A stretch of 64,000 nucleotides of DNA. Source: Martelella mediterranea DSM 17316 (GTDB lineage Bacteria > Pseudomonadota > Alphaproteobacteria > Rhizobiales > Rhizobiaceae). Positions 25,201 to 33,181 of this stretch are shown here, piece after piece (the stretch's first letter is position 1; each line of letters begins with the position of its first letter). The position numbers and the translations under genes were made by a program. Location of the stretch: NCBI RefSeq assembly GCF_002043005.1, contig NZ_CP020332.1, positions 62,001 to 126,000 on the forward strand. Direction: 5' to 3'. Below the pieces are notes generated by a model, which had not been told where the DNA came from, searched no databases, and saw nothing but the letters and a program-made list of their open reading frames with translations.

Positions 25201-26630
25201 GGCTGGATCGACGCAAAGTCGTCGACCACATCGTAAGTGCCTTTCAGAAACGTCTCGTGCGCCTCGCCGGCATAGATCACTGTTTCGAGCTGAGGGGCTG
25301 ACAAGACGCCATCGGCTATCAGCTGCGCTGGAAGGCGGGGCCGATAAGAAGGAAAGGGGGCCTGTACGGATGCCATGGCGGCCGACTGAACCAGTTCGCC
25401 GGGATGCGACTTGGCGTGATCGATCGCGATCGTCTGAACCTCGTAGGGCTCATAGATTTCATCCGAGCCCTGACCGACGGCGCTGATGTCGTCGCGGGCC
25501 TGATAGGCGACGTCGCAGATCTCGGCGTTATCCAGGGGATGCGCCGCGGATGTTTTAACGGTTGCGCGTGCCTTGGCGCGGATCTGAGCCAAGGCCGGGG
25601 CGGCCGGAGCCGGGTGCGGCGCTGTCGACGGAGTTGTCTTCGCCAGCCGGGCAGGGCAGTGCTCGACCACAAGGTCGAGCAGCTCACCCGCGGTTTCGCA
25701 GCGCGCAAACGCCCGCGGTTCGACCGACTGTGGCACTTTGTCGAACACGGTCAGGCGCGTTTCGACGGTCGTGCCATGTCGCGCATAGGCTTTGCCCGAA
25801 ATCGAAGCGGTGAAGACAACTGAAGCCGTTTGCTGCAGGTCGTTGAAGAACGAGCGCCACGAATGCGACTGCGCCGTAAAGGAAGCGCCGGAAATCAACA
25901 CAAGGCGGCCGCCAGGGCGAAGTCGGGCGAGGGCAGAGCGCAAATGATGCGCGGTCGCGGCCCTGTAACGGCGAGTGACGCCCGGGGCGGCCGAAAATGG
26001 CGGGTTCATGAGAATGACCGACGGATCGACCGACGGGTTGAGCCGGTCATGGATTGTGCCGGCATCATGGCGGGTAACGTCTGATCCGGCGAACAGCTCA
26101 GTCAGCAAGGCTGCGCGCGTTTGCGAAATCTCGTTGAGATGCAGGTCTGCGCCGGTCATGGCGGCGAAGGTAGCCAAAAGTCCCGTACCGGCCGATGGTT
26201 CGAGAACATGGTCGTCGGCGGTGATCGCCGCCGCGTGCGCGGCGGCGAATGCCAGGGGCAGGGGAGTGGAAAATTGCTGAAGGGCCTGAGATTCATCGGA
26301 GCGCTTCGTCTGGCTCGGCGACAGGCTGGCGATGGTCTCGATCATCGTCACCAATTGCTGCGGCGTCTTCGTCTGTTTGCGCATGGTGGCGCCGTATTTT
26401 TGCAGGAACAGAACCTGGGCGCATTCGGCAGCCTCGTAGGCATGCTTCCACAGCCAGGTTCCGTCTGTATCGGAACCGCCTGAAGCTCGCTCCATGGCGT
26501 CTCGCAACGCAGATGACGAGATGCTGGTCCCGCTTTCGAGGATCGGCAACAATATCCTGGCTGCGTTCAAAATGGCGGCGGGATCATCGGTAACGGGGGT
26601 TCCGGTCGTAACGGCTTCGACGATGGTCAT
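22272..26630 (-). CDS. Strawberry-notch-type methylase-helicase, 1452 aa
   Basis: A giant two-module protein. The N-terminal part is a class I SAM methyltransferase: motif I is VLEPSAGTGLLATFAAMTG at about residue 142, and the catalytic motif is LMNPPF at about 207. The second part is a strawberry-notch-like superfamily 2 ATPase: glycine-rich loop GDGTGCGKGRQVAA at about 513, DEAH-type motif VIAFDEAHAMAN at about 618, and a C-terminal lobe with ILAFSDAGGTGRSYHADLSA at about 980. Homologous fusions are widespread on large plasmids and in phages (P1 DarB is related in plan). Protection of incoming DNA from restriction is a fair inference, not shown here. Coupled to the primase-like gene downstream. 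Confidence 0.92.
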   Translation of the reverse strand: MTIVEAVTTGTPVTDDPAAILNAARILLPILESGTSISSSALRDAMERASGGSDTDGTWLWKHAYEAAECAQVLFLQKYGATMRKQTKTPQQLVTMIETIASLSPSQTKRSDESQALQQFSTPLPLAFAAAHAAAITADDHVLEPSAGTGLLATFAAMTGADLHLNEISQTRAALLTELFAGSDVTRHDAGTIHDRLNPSVDPSVILMNPPFSAAPGVTRRYRAATAHHLRSALARLRPGGRLVLISGASFTAQSHSWRSFFNDLQQTASVVFTASISGKAYARHGTTVETRLTVFDKVPQSVEPRAFARCETAGELLDLVVEHCPARLAKTTPSTAPHPAPAAPALAQIRAKARATVKTSAAHPLDNAEICDVAYQARDDISAVGQGSDEIYEPYEVQTIAIDHAKSHPGELVQSAAMASVQAPFPSYRPRLPAQLIADGVLSAPQLETVIYAGEAHETFLKGTYDVVDDFASIQPAKAEVSAFSVEALPENAAKTVLKNARFRCGFFLGDGTGCGKGRQVAAVILDNWLKGRRKALWISRSDKLIEDARRDWQALGGVASDIIPISSFPQGRSIPDQPGILFVTYATLRSQARQDKKSRLAQILDWIGHDFDGVIAFDEAHAMANAVSAKGERGERKPSEQGRVGLLLQNAVPGARVLYVSATGATTVSNLAYASRLGLWQTGDFPFSTRADFIASMEDGGIAAMEVISRDLKALGLYTARLLSFKDVEYEMLVHELTEAQTEIYDAYANAYQIIHQNLEKALEAVGITADGATLNPRAKSAARSAFEGNKQRFFNHLITAMKCPSVLRAIQADIDDGHAPVVQIVSTGEALMERRIAEIPPSEWNDLNVDVTPREYVLDYLNSSFPTQLFEAFEDENGELRSRPVHDANGNPVVSREALEARNELIEHLGALPPVQSALDQIICHFGTEQVAEITGRSRRIVKTRDGRMTLERRPASSNYSETDAFMGDSKKILAFSDAGGTGRSYHADLSAANTRKRVHYLLEAGWRADAAIQGLGRTHRTNQAQPPLFRPCATNVKGEKRFLSTIARRLDSLGAITKGQRQTGGQNMFRPEDNLESDYARAALRRFFSQLYAGKIPSCSLTKFEEVTGLALTDQDGSLREALPPISQFLNRCLALTIAMQNTVFEAFTQILDGIVEEAIEAGTYEVGLETLTGERFTVKKRAPIYEHGHSKTEILTIERLTRNKPMSLDDARRFLERQPDAQTYLDKKTGDAAIVIPSATWFTEAGDPIRRVQLIQPMFNKAMHRSTLADSSWKPVERAAFERAWATKVETIPQFDTSTITIVAGLLLPIWQHLPQSNTQVYRLTAEDGERVLGRMLTHIDAVNLAAQLGVSDAIKLDPEEVLHALLIGNAQFTLSNKIKLRRSKVMDRHRIEMLDFKPGDLKAFKALGCYTETIAWKTRLFVPDDESVLAKVLEGTKIVAVRERWT

Positions 26631-26744
26631 GGGGATCTCCGGCTTGGTTGACGGTTGAAACCTCCCCTTTCTCTGTCCTGGGAAGGTTCAAACCTTCCCG
26701 GTCCCCCTCTTGCTTTTGGCTTCGAAGGCGAACCGCAACATAGA

Positions 26745-26774
26745 AAAAGCCGCCCGGTTGTTCGGACGGCTTTT
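26745..26774. terminator. Bidirectional rho-independent terminator
   Basis: AAAAGCCGCCCG and CGGACGGCTTTT form a stem with one mismatch and a six-base loop. A-tract and T-tract flank the stem on both sides, so it can stop transcription in either direction. It shields the methylase-helicase promoter from leftward transcription coming from the vapBC side. Confidence 0.75.
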
Positions 26775-26778
26775 GATT

Positions 26779-27199
26779 TTCGATTGATAGATGCCTATGC
26801 GGCGAGAACGCTACGCGCTTCCGTCAGGCAGTCAGCTATTCTGGAAAAGCTCCGGCAGAGCAGAATGGAAACACCATTGGAGATAGAGCTACAAAAAAGG
26901 CACCCCACTTTTTGGGAGTGCCTCTTATTTAACGCATCCAAGTAAACAACACCGCGAGCCAAGTAAGGTAAAATTTGCACCCTATCACCAAGCGGCGTTC
27001 TTCGCCTGTTGGTTGTCTGGCTTCGATAGCGATCAATACCATCATCTGGCATTATCCCTCTATCTCGTGCGAAGGTCCCTTTTTGTAGTCGGTTTCGCAC
27101 GCTAGGCCAGCTGTTGAGGTTTGTTAGCCTGTCTCCTGTCCGGTCATGGTGATCCTCAAACACGCTCCGACTATTTCGAATTACTTAGGAGATGGGGTC
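26779..27199. other. Intergenic region with one weak minus-strand frame
   Basis: About 420 bases. A 122-codon minus-strand frame (26795-27163) ends just before the terminator, but it has no recognisable motif, signal or codon pattern, so I did not call it. Nothing else was recognised. Confidence 0.4.
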
Positions 27200-27385
27200 T
27201 CAAGAATCAGATTTCAATATCTTTTCTGGGCGCGCATCTGCATCTTCAAGCGTGTCGCACTCGACGCGCGGGTTCATCGGGATGGGGATGATCTGGATTG
27301 TCTTGTCATTGAGGGTTTCGTGGCGCAGCTCAAACATGCCGTGCCCCTTGTGTAGATGCACGACGAAAGCGCCGCCCTCGAACAT
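27200..27385 (-). CDS. Small hypothetical protein downstream of vapBC
   Basis: 61 aa from the ATG at 27385; the frame extends to a TTG at 27430 inside the vapC end. A compact sequence with beta pattern (MFEGGAFVVHLHKGHGMFEL, then DKTIQIIPIPMNPRVECDT). It follows vapC closely on the same strand and may be cotranscribed. No family recognised; a real small gene is plausible but not certain. Confidence 0.4.
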   Translation of the reverse strand: MFEGGAFVVHLHKGHGMFELRHETLNDKTIQIIPIPMNPRVECDTLEDADARPEKILKSDS

Positions 27386-27410
27386 CGAGGCGGCGCCAAA
27401 GAACGGGCTG

Positions 27411-27815
27411 TCAGTCCAGCCAGTTTTCAACCTGGAGACCGGGCACGCGCAGAAATTCGCGCATATTGGCTGTCACCAGAACAGCATCGACAGCCAAGGC
27501 ATGGGCTGCAATCAACAGATCATTTGGACCGATCGGCGTACCGGCTGCTTCGAGACCTGCTCTGATGCGGCCGTACCGGGCATGTGCTGGCGCATCCAAT
27601 GCGAGTATTTGCATGCCGCCAAGAATGGCCTCGACCTGGGCCGTCAGCTTGGCAGATCCCTTGCGTTCGCAGCCATAGCATAGCTCAGCCGCGGTGATGA
27701 TGCTGACACAGATCGTATCCTGCCCGACATCAGCGATATGGCCGACGACGGCGCCGGCCGGATTACGCGCGAGATTCGACACGATATTCGTGTCGAGCAT
27801 GTAAAGGCGGCTCAA
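27411..27815 (-). CDS. vapC: VapC-type PIN-domain toxin
   Basis: 134 aa. A PIN ribonuclease domain: first Asp in YMLDTNIVSNLARNP, Glu in IITAAELCYGCER, and a third acidic set in IGPNDLLIAAHALAVDAVLV with the final TANMREFLRVPGL. The four acidic residues needed for metal-dependent RNase activity are all present. Its start overlaps the antitoxin stop by four bases. Expected to cut tRNA or rRNA when released from VapB. Confidence 0.96.
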   Translation of the reverse strand: MSRLYMLDTNIVSNLARNPAGAVVGHIADVGQDTICVSIITAAELCYGCERKGSAKLTAQVEAILGGMQILALDAPAHARYGRIRAGLEAAGTPIGPNDLLIAAHALAVDAVLVTANMREFLRVPGLQVENWLD

Positions 27816-28072
27816 AGGTCGATTTCCCTTGCTGGCAGCAGGGTCTCATCGACATCGGGAAACTGGTCATCAGGGCCGAGCGGTTTCAGTCGCGCCAGAA
27901 TGTCCAGAAGATTTTTGTTGGGGGCAGGTTCGATCACAAGCCGGTTTCCCTCCCGGTGTATCAGCACACGGTCGCCAGGCAACTCGAAATCGGCCGGGAT
28001 ACGAACCGCCTGACTTTTATTGTTGCGAAACAGCTTGGCTTCGCGTGCTTCAAATACTTGGGGTTGGGGCAT
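27812..28072 (-). CDS. vapB: VapB-type antitoxin
   Basis: 86 aa. An N-terminal AbrB/SpoVT-like swapped-hairpin domain (AKLFRNNKSQAVRIPADFEL, then GDRVLIHREGNRLVIEP) is followed by a C-terminal toxin-binding tail. First gene of the operon, preceded by a palindrome at 28095. It neutralises VapC and represses the operon. Confidence 0.95.
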   Translation of the reverse strand: MPQPQVFEAREAKLFRNNKSQAVRIPADFELPGDRVLIHREGNRLVIEPAPNKNLLDILARLKPLGPDDQFPDVDETLLPAREIDL

Positions 28073-28094
28073 AGAAACCTCCTATCAAAACTTT

Positions 28095-28114
28095 GTATAT
28101 ACAGATGCATATAC
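28095..28114 (-). promoter_or_regulatory. vapBC operator
   Basis: GTATATACAGATGCATATAC is an inverted repeat with GTATAT/ATATAC arms, 23 bases upstream of the vapB start. The site fits autoregulation by the VapBC complex, which is usual for the family. Confidence 0.6.
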
Positions 28115-28132
28115 TAGATCGGATGCGCGATT

Positions 28133-28690
28133 TCAAGCATAGTTTGAAGCGTAGCACGGCTTTCCATCCCACAGACGGGCATGAATGAAGGATTCCGGGC
28201 TGAAGCCATTATTGGAGATTCTGACGCGCCGGGCAGGACCGATGAAGTGATCTGCATGTGGAACGACATGCTCGGTCAACGGCGCCTCGTTTTCACTCGA
28301 CGCGTCGAGCGATCCGATCGGCCGGACCTCGGCCATGGATTTGCCGATGACCTTTGTGACCTGCCAGAAATCGACGTTCGTCTGATCATAGCCCCAGGAT
28401 GCAACGAAGATATGGCCGATCTCGATGCCGGCATTGGACGGCCGATAGCGCGTCCTGCTGGCAAGCATCCTGCGGCGGTCCTGGAAGCCCTCGTCGATCC
28501 GCTTCTCGCGCGCTTCCGGACTTTTGAACCAGTAATGCCAGTCGGGGCGGGCACGCTTGCCGACGAACAACTTGGCGCAGGGCCTGCCGCAGTTTTCGAA
28601 CAGATAGGCGACGGCATCGGATTCCGGATCGGAACGCACGTCAGCACCTTCGGGAATGAAGTCTTCACGTTTCGGTCTGTAAGCTCGCAT
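28133..28690 (-). CDS. Conserved hypothetical plasmid protein
   Basis: 185 aa from the ATG at 28690; a 12-residue extension to 28726 is possible. Contains ESDAVAYLFENCGRPCAKLF, then ARPDWHYWFKSPEAREKRID and a later GHIFVASWGYDQTNVDFWQV. There is no signal peptide or membrane segment. It stands between vapBC and the parB-like gene, all on the minus strand. No function recognised; the Trp/Tyr-rich composition suggests a compact globular protein. Confidence 0.75.
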   Translation of the reverse strand: MRAYRPKREDFIPEGADVRSDPESDAVAYLFENCGRPCAKLFVGKRARPDWHYWFKSPEAREKRIDEGFQDRRRMLASRTRYRPSNAGIEIGHIFVASWGYDQTNVDFWQVTKVIGKSMAEVRPIGSLDASSENEAPLTEHVVPHADHFIGPARRVRISNNGFSPESFIHARLWDGKPCYASNYA

Positions 28691-28816
28691 GGGTTTTGTC
28701 TCCGTATCGAACGGCGGAGAAAACAACTTTCTCGCTCTTGTTTTCCGTTCACGGAAAAGACGGCCGCCCTCTAACTTGAGAGCGACCGTCCCCCGGAGAC
28801 CTGGTGGTGATGGGAT

Positions 28817-30778
28817 CTATTCAGCGGCGGCTTTCAGGAACGCCGGCAGCACATCGGGTTCCGGGTTTTCGACCACGCCCTGCGGCTGCTCATCGGAACT
28901 TTCGAAGGCCATGCCCTCGGGCAGCCAGCGCGCGGTGCGCTTGGCCGATTCCGGATCCATGCCGACCCGTTCGTCAGCCCCCTCCCGGAAAGCTGTCTCC
29001 ATCGAGGCGGCCAGCGCATCCTTCTTGAAGTCGCGGCGCTCATCGGCCCATTTCTGACCGATAACCTCCGCGGCGACGGAGAGGGCATGCTTTTTCGGGA
29101 CGCGCGACCAGTAGTTTTTCGCGTCCGGACGCCAGCAATATGCGACATCAGTGCTGCAACGGCGGCCGATCTCCTCAAGAACCGGCGAGCTATGGTCGTC
29201 GTTGGCCAATTGCTGCTGAACAGCCTGCGCCGTCGCCCAGGCGAACAGCGCCTGCTTCTTTTCCATCGACAGCGCCGACATCGTGATGAAATCCTGCGGA
29301 CTTTCGAGCGAGATCCACGACAGGTCGAGCGTGTTCTTGATTTCCTCAAGCATGGCAGCCGCGACCGTATCCTCCAGATATTCACGGCTCTTGAAGACCT
29401 CCGCCTGACGCATCGAGATATCGATCGGCGCGGCGGCATAGGCGATGGGCAGGCGGACGATCATCGAATAGAGCATCGCGTCGAAGGCAGTTTGATAGTC
29501 GCTGGCAAGGTGGGCCTGCAGGTTCTGATGCCGGATCGCACGCAGATCCGCCGAAAGCGAATTCGACATGCCGGCCTCCTTACGTCTTTCCTCGGCAGAC
29601 TTCTCTTCAGAATCTTCAGAGCGAACCTGCTGTGGCTTGTCGTTCGGATGCACCAGCCCGGTCTCAACCCTCAGCGCTCCGCGGTGATCGATCGAGACAA
29701 CGCAACCCGCCCGGGCGCGCTGTTCATCGGTGTATTCCGACCGGTTCACCTCTGCGGATAGCGTCTCCAGATCGTTGTGGATCTGATCCCAGCGCGCCTG
29801 CACCTCGTCGGTCCAGGCCTCCTCGCCGATCTCCTCCATCTGTTCGATCGCGCCGTTCAAGGCATCAAGCTTGGCCTGATCATCGGGCGCCGGCTCGACG
29901 GGGAGGGGGTATTCGCGACCATAGCGCATATACTGGTCATAGGTGACCGAGAGATGCACATCGACCCACTTCCACTTTCCCGTCAGCTTCTCGGCCTCCG
30001 CGTTCAATACCTCCGTCGCCAGACGATGCAACAAAGCAACATCTTCCAGAACAATATTGTCGGCTTCGGAAAACAGATCCCTGCGCACCGTTCCACCGGC
30101 GGCCGTATAGGCATCGACGCCGACAAATTGGGCGACAGTATCGCTCGCCGACACTTCGTCCTCAGTAGCCAGGTGGCGAACCTGATAGGCGTTGATGCCG
30201 TGATAAGTAGACTTGAGCTGCTCGTAGATCTCGACCTGACGGCTCCGGTCCTTGCAGATCGTGAACGCCGTCAGCGCATCCAGGGAGAGCTCGTCGTTGC
30301 GGAAAGCCGTGAGAAGAACCGGATCGACCTCGGCCAGTTTGAGGCGGCGCTGCACGAGGTTTTCGGTCACGCCGAACTGATTGGCGATTTCGGTGGTCTT
30401 GAAGCCTTTTTCGATCATCGCCGCGAAGGCTTCATACTGGTCGGCGGGGTGCATATTGGCACGCACGACGTTTTCCGTGGTCGAGCTGATGATAGCCTGC
30501 TCTTCGGTTTCGACCTTGCAGGGTACGGTCGTATCGGCCGGCAGCGCGCCTTCTTCGATCAGCGCCTGCAGCTGCTTCAGTCGGCGACCACCGCCATGGA
30601 CCAGGAACTTGCTCTTGCCTGCGGGATAGACGAGCAGGTTTTGCTTGATACCACCCTCGGCCTTAATCGAGGCTTTCAGCTCCGCATCGGCGGCCGGGCC
30701 AGCCTCGGTCTTGCGAACGTTGAGCGGGCTGAGCGCCAGCTGCCTGACGGGGATGATCTTGATGGCGTTCGAGGTCAT
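28817..30778 (-). CDS. Orphan ParB/Spo0J-family protein
   Basis: 653 aa from the ATG at 30778. The N-terminal ParB nuclease-like domain has KIIPVRQLALSPLNVRKTEA and FLVHGGGRRLKQLQALIEEG. The TENVVRANMHPADQYEAF motif and a helix-turn-helix (FKTTEIANQFGVTENLVQRR) follow, then a long C-terminal extension with an acidic middle. There is no ParA gene beside it. ParB-like proteins of this size are common on rhizobial plasmids next to ardC and DUF736 genes. It may act in partition, gene silencing or regulation. The frame is open upstream to 31306 but lacks similarity there. Confidence 0.92.
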   Translation of the reverse strand: MTSNAIKIIPVRQLALSPLNVRKTEAGPAADAELKASIKAEGGIKQNLLVYPAGKSKFLVHGGGRRLKQLQALIEEGALPADTTVPCKVETEEQAIISSTTENVVRANMHPADQYEAFAAMIEKGFKTTEIANQFGVTENLVQRRLKLAEVDPVLLTAFRNDELSLDALTAFTICKDRSRQVEIYEQLKSTYHGINAYQVRHLATEDEVSASDTVAQFVGVDAYTAAGGTVRRDLFSEADNIVLEDVALLHRLATEVLNAEAEKLTGKWKWVDVHLSVTYDQYMRYGREYPLPVEPAPDDQAKLDALNGAIEQMEEIGEEAWTDEVQARWDQIHNDLETLSAEVNRSEYTDEQRARAGCVVSIDHRGALRVETGLVHPNDKPQQVRSEDSEEKSAEERRKEAGMSNSLSADLRAIRHQNLQAHLASDYQTAFDAMLYSMIVRLPIAYAAAPIDISMRQAEVFKSREYLEDTVAAAMLEEIKNTLDLSWISLESPQDFITMSALSMEKKQALFAWATAQAVQQQLANDDHSSPVLEEIGRRCSTDVAYCWRPDAKNYWSRVPKKHALSVAAEVIGQKWADERRDFKKDALAASMETAFREGADERVGMDPESAKRTARWLPEGMAFESSDEQPQGVVENPEPDVLPAFLKAAAE

Positions 30779-30924
30779 TGCTGTTCTCCGGTATCGGCCG
30801 GGAGGAAAGACTTTCTCTCCTTTTGGAAGCCCGGCAACCGGGCTTCGCTGAACTCTTGCTCTATCGATCAGTGAAACTGACACAGCTGGCAAAATCAACG
30901 TTTCGGTTGTTTTTTGTTCTTTCA

Positions 30925-30935
30925 TATGTTGCATA
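30925..30935. promoter_or_regulatory. Palindromic operator candidate, ATG-TTG-CAT core (site 2)
   Basis: TATGTTGCATA is an 11-bp perfect palindrome around TTG. It is 147 bp upstream of the parB-like start, in an AT-rich gap. It shares the 9-bp core with sites at 9018, 41192, 41481 and 62039. Confidence 0.45.
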
Positions 30936-31012
30936 GGTCTTGTTGCGGACATTTCGCAGCCAAGGCCCCCACTTTGGCGAAACCCCTGTTCGAGGCAGGT
31001 GCCGTAACAAAA

Positions 31013-31044
31013 AAACGGGCTTCGCGCCGCGGCGAAGCCCGTTT
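31013..31044 (-). terminator. Rho-independent terminator of ardC
   Basis: A perfect 13-bp stem, AAACGGGCTTCGC (31013-31025) with GCGAAGCCCGTTT (31032-31044) and a six-base loop. On the minus strand a run of T follows. It lies 25 bases after the ardC stop. Confidence 0.9.
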
Positions 31045-31068
31045 GATTTACTAAGATTTTCGGGCACC

Positions 31069-31965
31069 TCATGCCGCATGTTGGATGGTTTGTTCGGAAG
31101 ACGCCTGCAGAAGATAGTCCGCTGCTTTCTGGGCCTCGCTCGCGGCGCGGAAGATGTACTTCTTGTCGTTCCTCAGTGATCGAAGCCAACCCTCCACATA
31201 GGCCGCCGATTGTGCAAAGTCGGGGACCAGATCCAGTGAAACGCAAAGCATGGCGGAACCGATTTCGGCACAAAGCTCCTCGAAGGCGAGGTCGGCTTTG
31301 CGGCAAAACCTCTGATTCCGATCAAGCCGGCCTGCATGGCTGGTAGCGTGTACCATTTCATGGGCGAGGCTGGCATAGTATCCGTTTGCGGAGTGAAACG
31401 TCGCGATTGGTGGCATGTGCACATAGTCATCGAGAAGATGATAGAACGCCTGAGGTTCATCAGTTGTTCGTATCTCGATACCGGTCGCAGCGAAGAACTG
31501 ATCCAGATCGCCATTGGGTTCCGTGCCGAGATCGCGCGGTTCGTCCGGGTCAGCGCCGTAAAAGTAATCAGGCAGGCCGTCGATCTGATCGGCATTGAAC
31601 ACGCGATAGCCACGTGCATATGGGCGGACGACAGCTTCGCCGCTATCGGGATCGTCGACCTCGAACGTGCCGTATTTGACCACGGGAGCGGACTTCTCCC
31701 CTCGGCGAACCTGAGCATCCATGGCCTTTGCCTGTTTGTAGGTCAGCCAATAGCTTGATCGGAATCCGTTTTCGGCCGCGATGCACCACAGGATGATAAC
31801 ATTGATGCCCTTATAGAACTCGCCGTTTGAACGGCGGGGGAAGCCGGCTGAGCCGGCACCACCCGTCCACGGCTTCTGCCAGGGTGGGGTGCCTGCCTCG
31901 ATCGCCTGGATGATCTTGTCGGTGACGAGTTGATAGACGTCGGCTCCGGTTTTCTGTCTGGTCAC
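31069..31965 (-). CDS. ardC: ArdC-type antirestriction protein
   Basis: 298 aa from the GTG at 31965 with ribosome site AAGGAG. The N-terminal ArdC ssDNA-binding domain reads DVYQLVTDKIIQAIEAGTPP, then WQKPWTGG. The C-terminal zincin-like metallopeptidase region has the HEXXH motif in LAHEMVHATSHAGRLDRNQ and a downstream Glu in AFEELCAEIGSAML. ArdC of pSa protects incoming single-stranded DNA against restriction; the peptidase fold is characteristic. It is monocistronic with its own terminator. Confidence 0.93.
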   Translation of the reverse strand: MTRQKTGADVYQLVTDKIIQAIEAGTPPWQKPWTGGAGSAGFPRRSNGEFYKGINVIILWCIAAENGFRSSYWLTYKQAKAMDAQVRRGEKSAPVVKYGTFEVDDPDSGEAVVRPYARGYRVFNADQIDGLPDYFYGADPDEPRDLGTEPNGDLDQFFAATGIEIRTTDEPQAFYHLLDDYVHMPPIATFHSANGYYASLAHEMVHATSHAGRLDRNQRFCRKADLAFEELCAEIGSAMLCVSLDLVPDFAQSAAYVEGWLRSLRNDKKYIFRAASEAQKAADYLLQASSEQTIQHAA

Positions 31966-32133
31966 GGTCTTGCTCCTTCGCTCAAGCAGGCCGGAACAGC
32001 TTTCTCTCCCTTTTGAGCCCGCTCGCCGGGCTCCCGCCGTCCTCTATCTCTGTCGGCCTCAGACAAAGGTTCCTGTTCGCCGACAATCGCCCTATCTTAC
32101 CAACCTTGGATGCCGTTCATTCGGAGTTGACCG

Positions 32134-32765
32134 ATGTGCAATCTGTACCGCAATGGCTCGACGCACGAGAATATCCGGCGGCTGTTCAAGCCGACCGCCG
32201 ATCTGACGAACCGGGCAGATCCAACGGGTGAATTTTACCCGGATCGACCAGCGCCCGTTGTTCGCAACAACAACGGGGAACGCGAGCTGGCGTTTGCGAC
32301 CTGGGGCATGCCATCGCCGGTGTTTGCGACCAAAGGGAAACCGGACACAGGCGTCACCAACATTCGCAACACCAGCTCTCCGCACTGGCGCCGATGGTTG
32401 AAGCCGGAAAACCGCTGTCTCGTACCATGGACGGAATTTTGCGAGTGGGAAAACACCAAGCCGAAAAAGACAAAGCGGTGGTTTGCGGTCGATGCGGACA
32501 AGCCGTTAGCAGCGTTTGCCGGGATCTGGACGACGTGGGAAGGCGAGCGTGGACCTCAAAAAATCCGCGGCCGGGCACACACGAGCTGTACGGATTTCTG
32601 ACCTGCGACGCCAACGCGATTGTCCGGCCGATACACCCGAAGGCCATGCCCGTGATCCTCACAACGGAAGAGGAACTGGATATCTGGATGAGGGCGCCTT
32701 GGGACGAGGCGCAATTACTTCAGCGTCCCTTGCCGGATGATGGCCTGATCTTGCTGCCGGTCTGA
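32134..32765 (+). pseudogene. SRAP (YedK/HMCES-like) gene with a frameshift
   Basis: Begins MCNLYRNG, so the catalytic Cys2 is present. WGMPSPVF and [20 protein letters not shown] follow, then [12 protein letters not shown] with the conserved Glu. At about 32560 a run of six A shifts the frame: the first frame stops at 32601. The family C-terminus ([20 protein letters not shown], then [18 protein letters not shown]) continues in the -1 frame to 32765. One missing A in a seven-A run would explain it. SRAP proteins cross-link to abasic sites in ssDNA. It could be a true mutation, a sequencing error or programmed slippage. Confidence 0.82.
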
Positions 32766-33181
32766 GCAACATGCGCAGCGCCGCGATCAGCTTGCCACGC
32801 GCAAGCGTGCCTGAAAGAAAAGAGAATGGAGAACATCGGAGCGCTCAACATCGTGACGGCCGACAGGCCGGGAGCGTGGGAATTTTCGACAGGTCCGGAC
32901 GGCGGTCGAATGCAGCCGCAGGAGCCTTAGCAAAGCGACGGCCGAAGGCCGGAAGGCGGGACCGACTGCATCGCTGGCCGGACCTTCATTGCCCGGCGCC
33001 AACGGCGACGGCTCGCCTTAGCGATCGTCACCCGCATGGGCGAAGACGGCCAAAGGCTGGCTTCGTGCCGAAGGCATAGAGCGCGGTCGCCAGATAGGGT
33101 GGAAGGCCCTCAAACGAGCTAGCAGAGACAGGAGGTTGGCCTTAACATACTCCCCGATGATTATGCAGGAGGGGTGTGAGC
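32766..33181. other. Intergenic region without a recognised gene
   Basis: About 415 bases between the SRAP gene and the HEPN gene. A 102-codon plus-strand frame at 32771-33079 is Arg-rich and looks like a by-product of GC-rich sequence. The right end holds the ribosome site CAGGAGGGG for the HEPN gene. Confidence 0.45.

Noticed and set aside
26795..27163. 122-codon minus-strand frame before the bidirectional terminator
   Set aside because: Position is suggestive, but composition and sequence show no protein signature; noted only within the intergenic entry.
32771..33079. Arg-rich 102-codon frame after the SRAP gene
   Set aside because: Low-complexity translation without ribosome site or motif.
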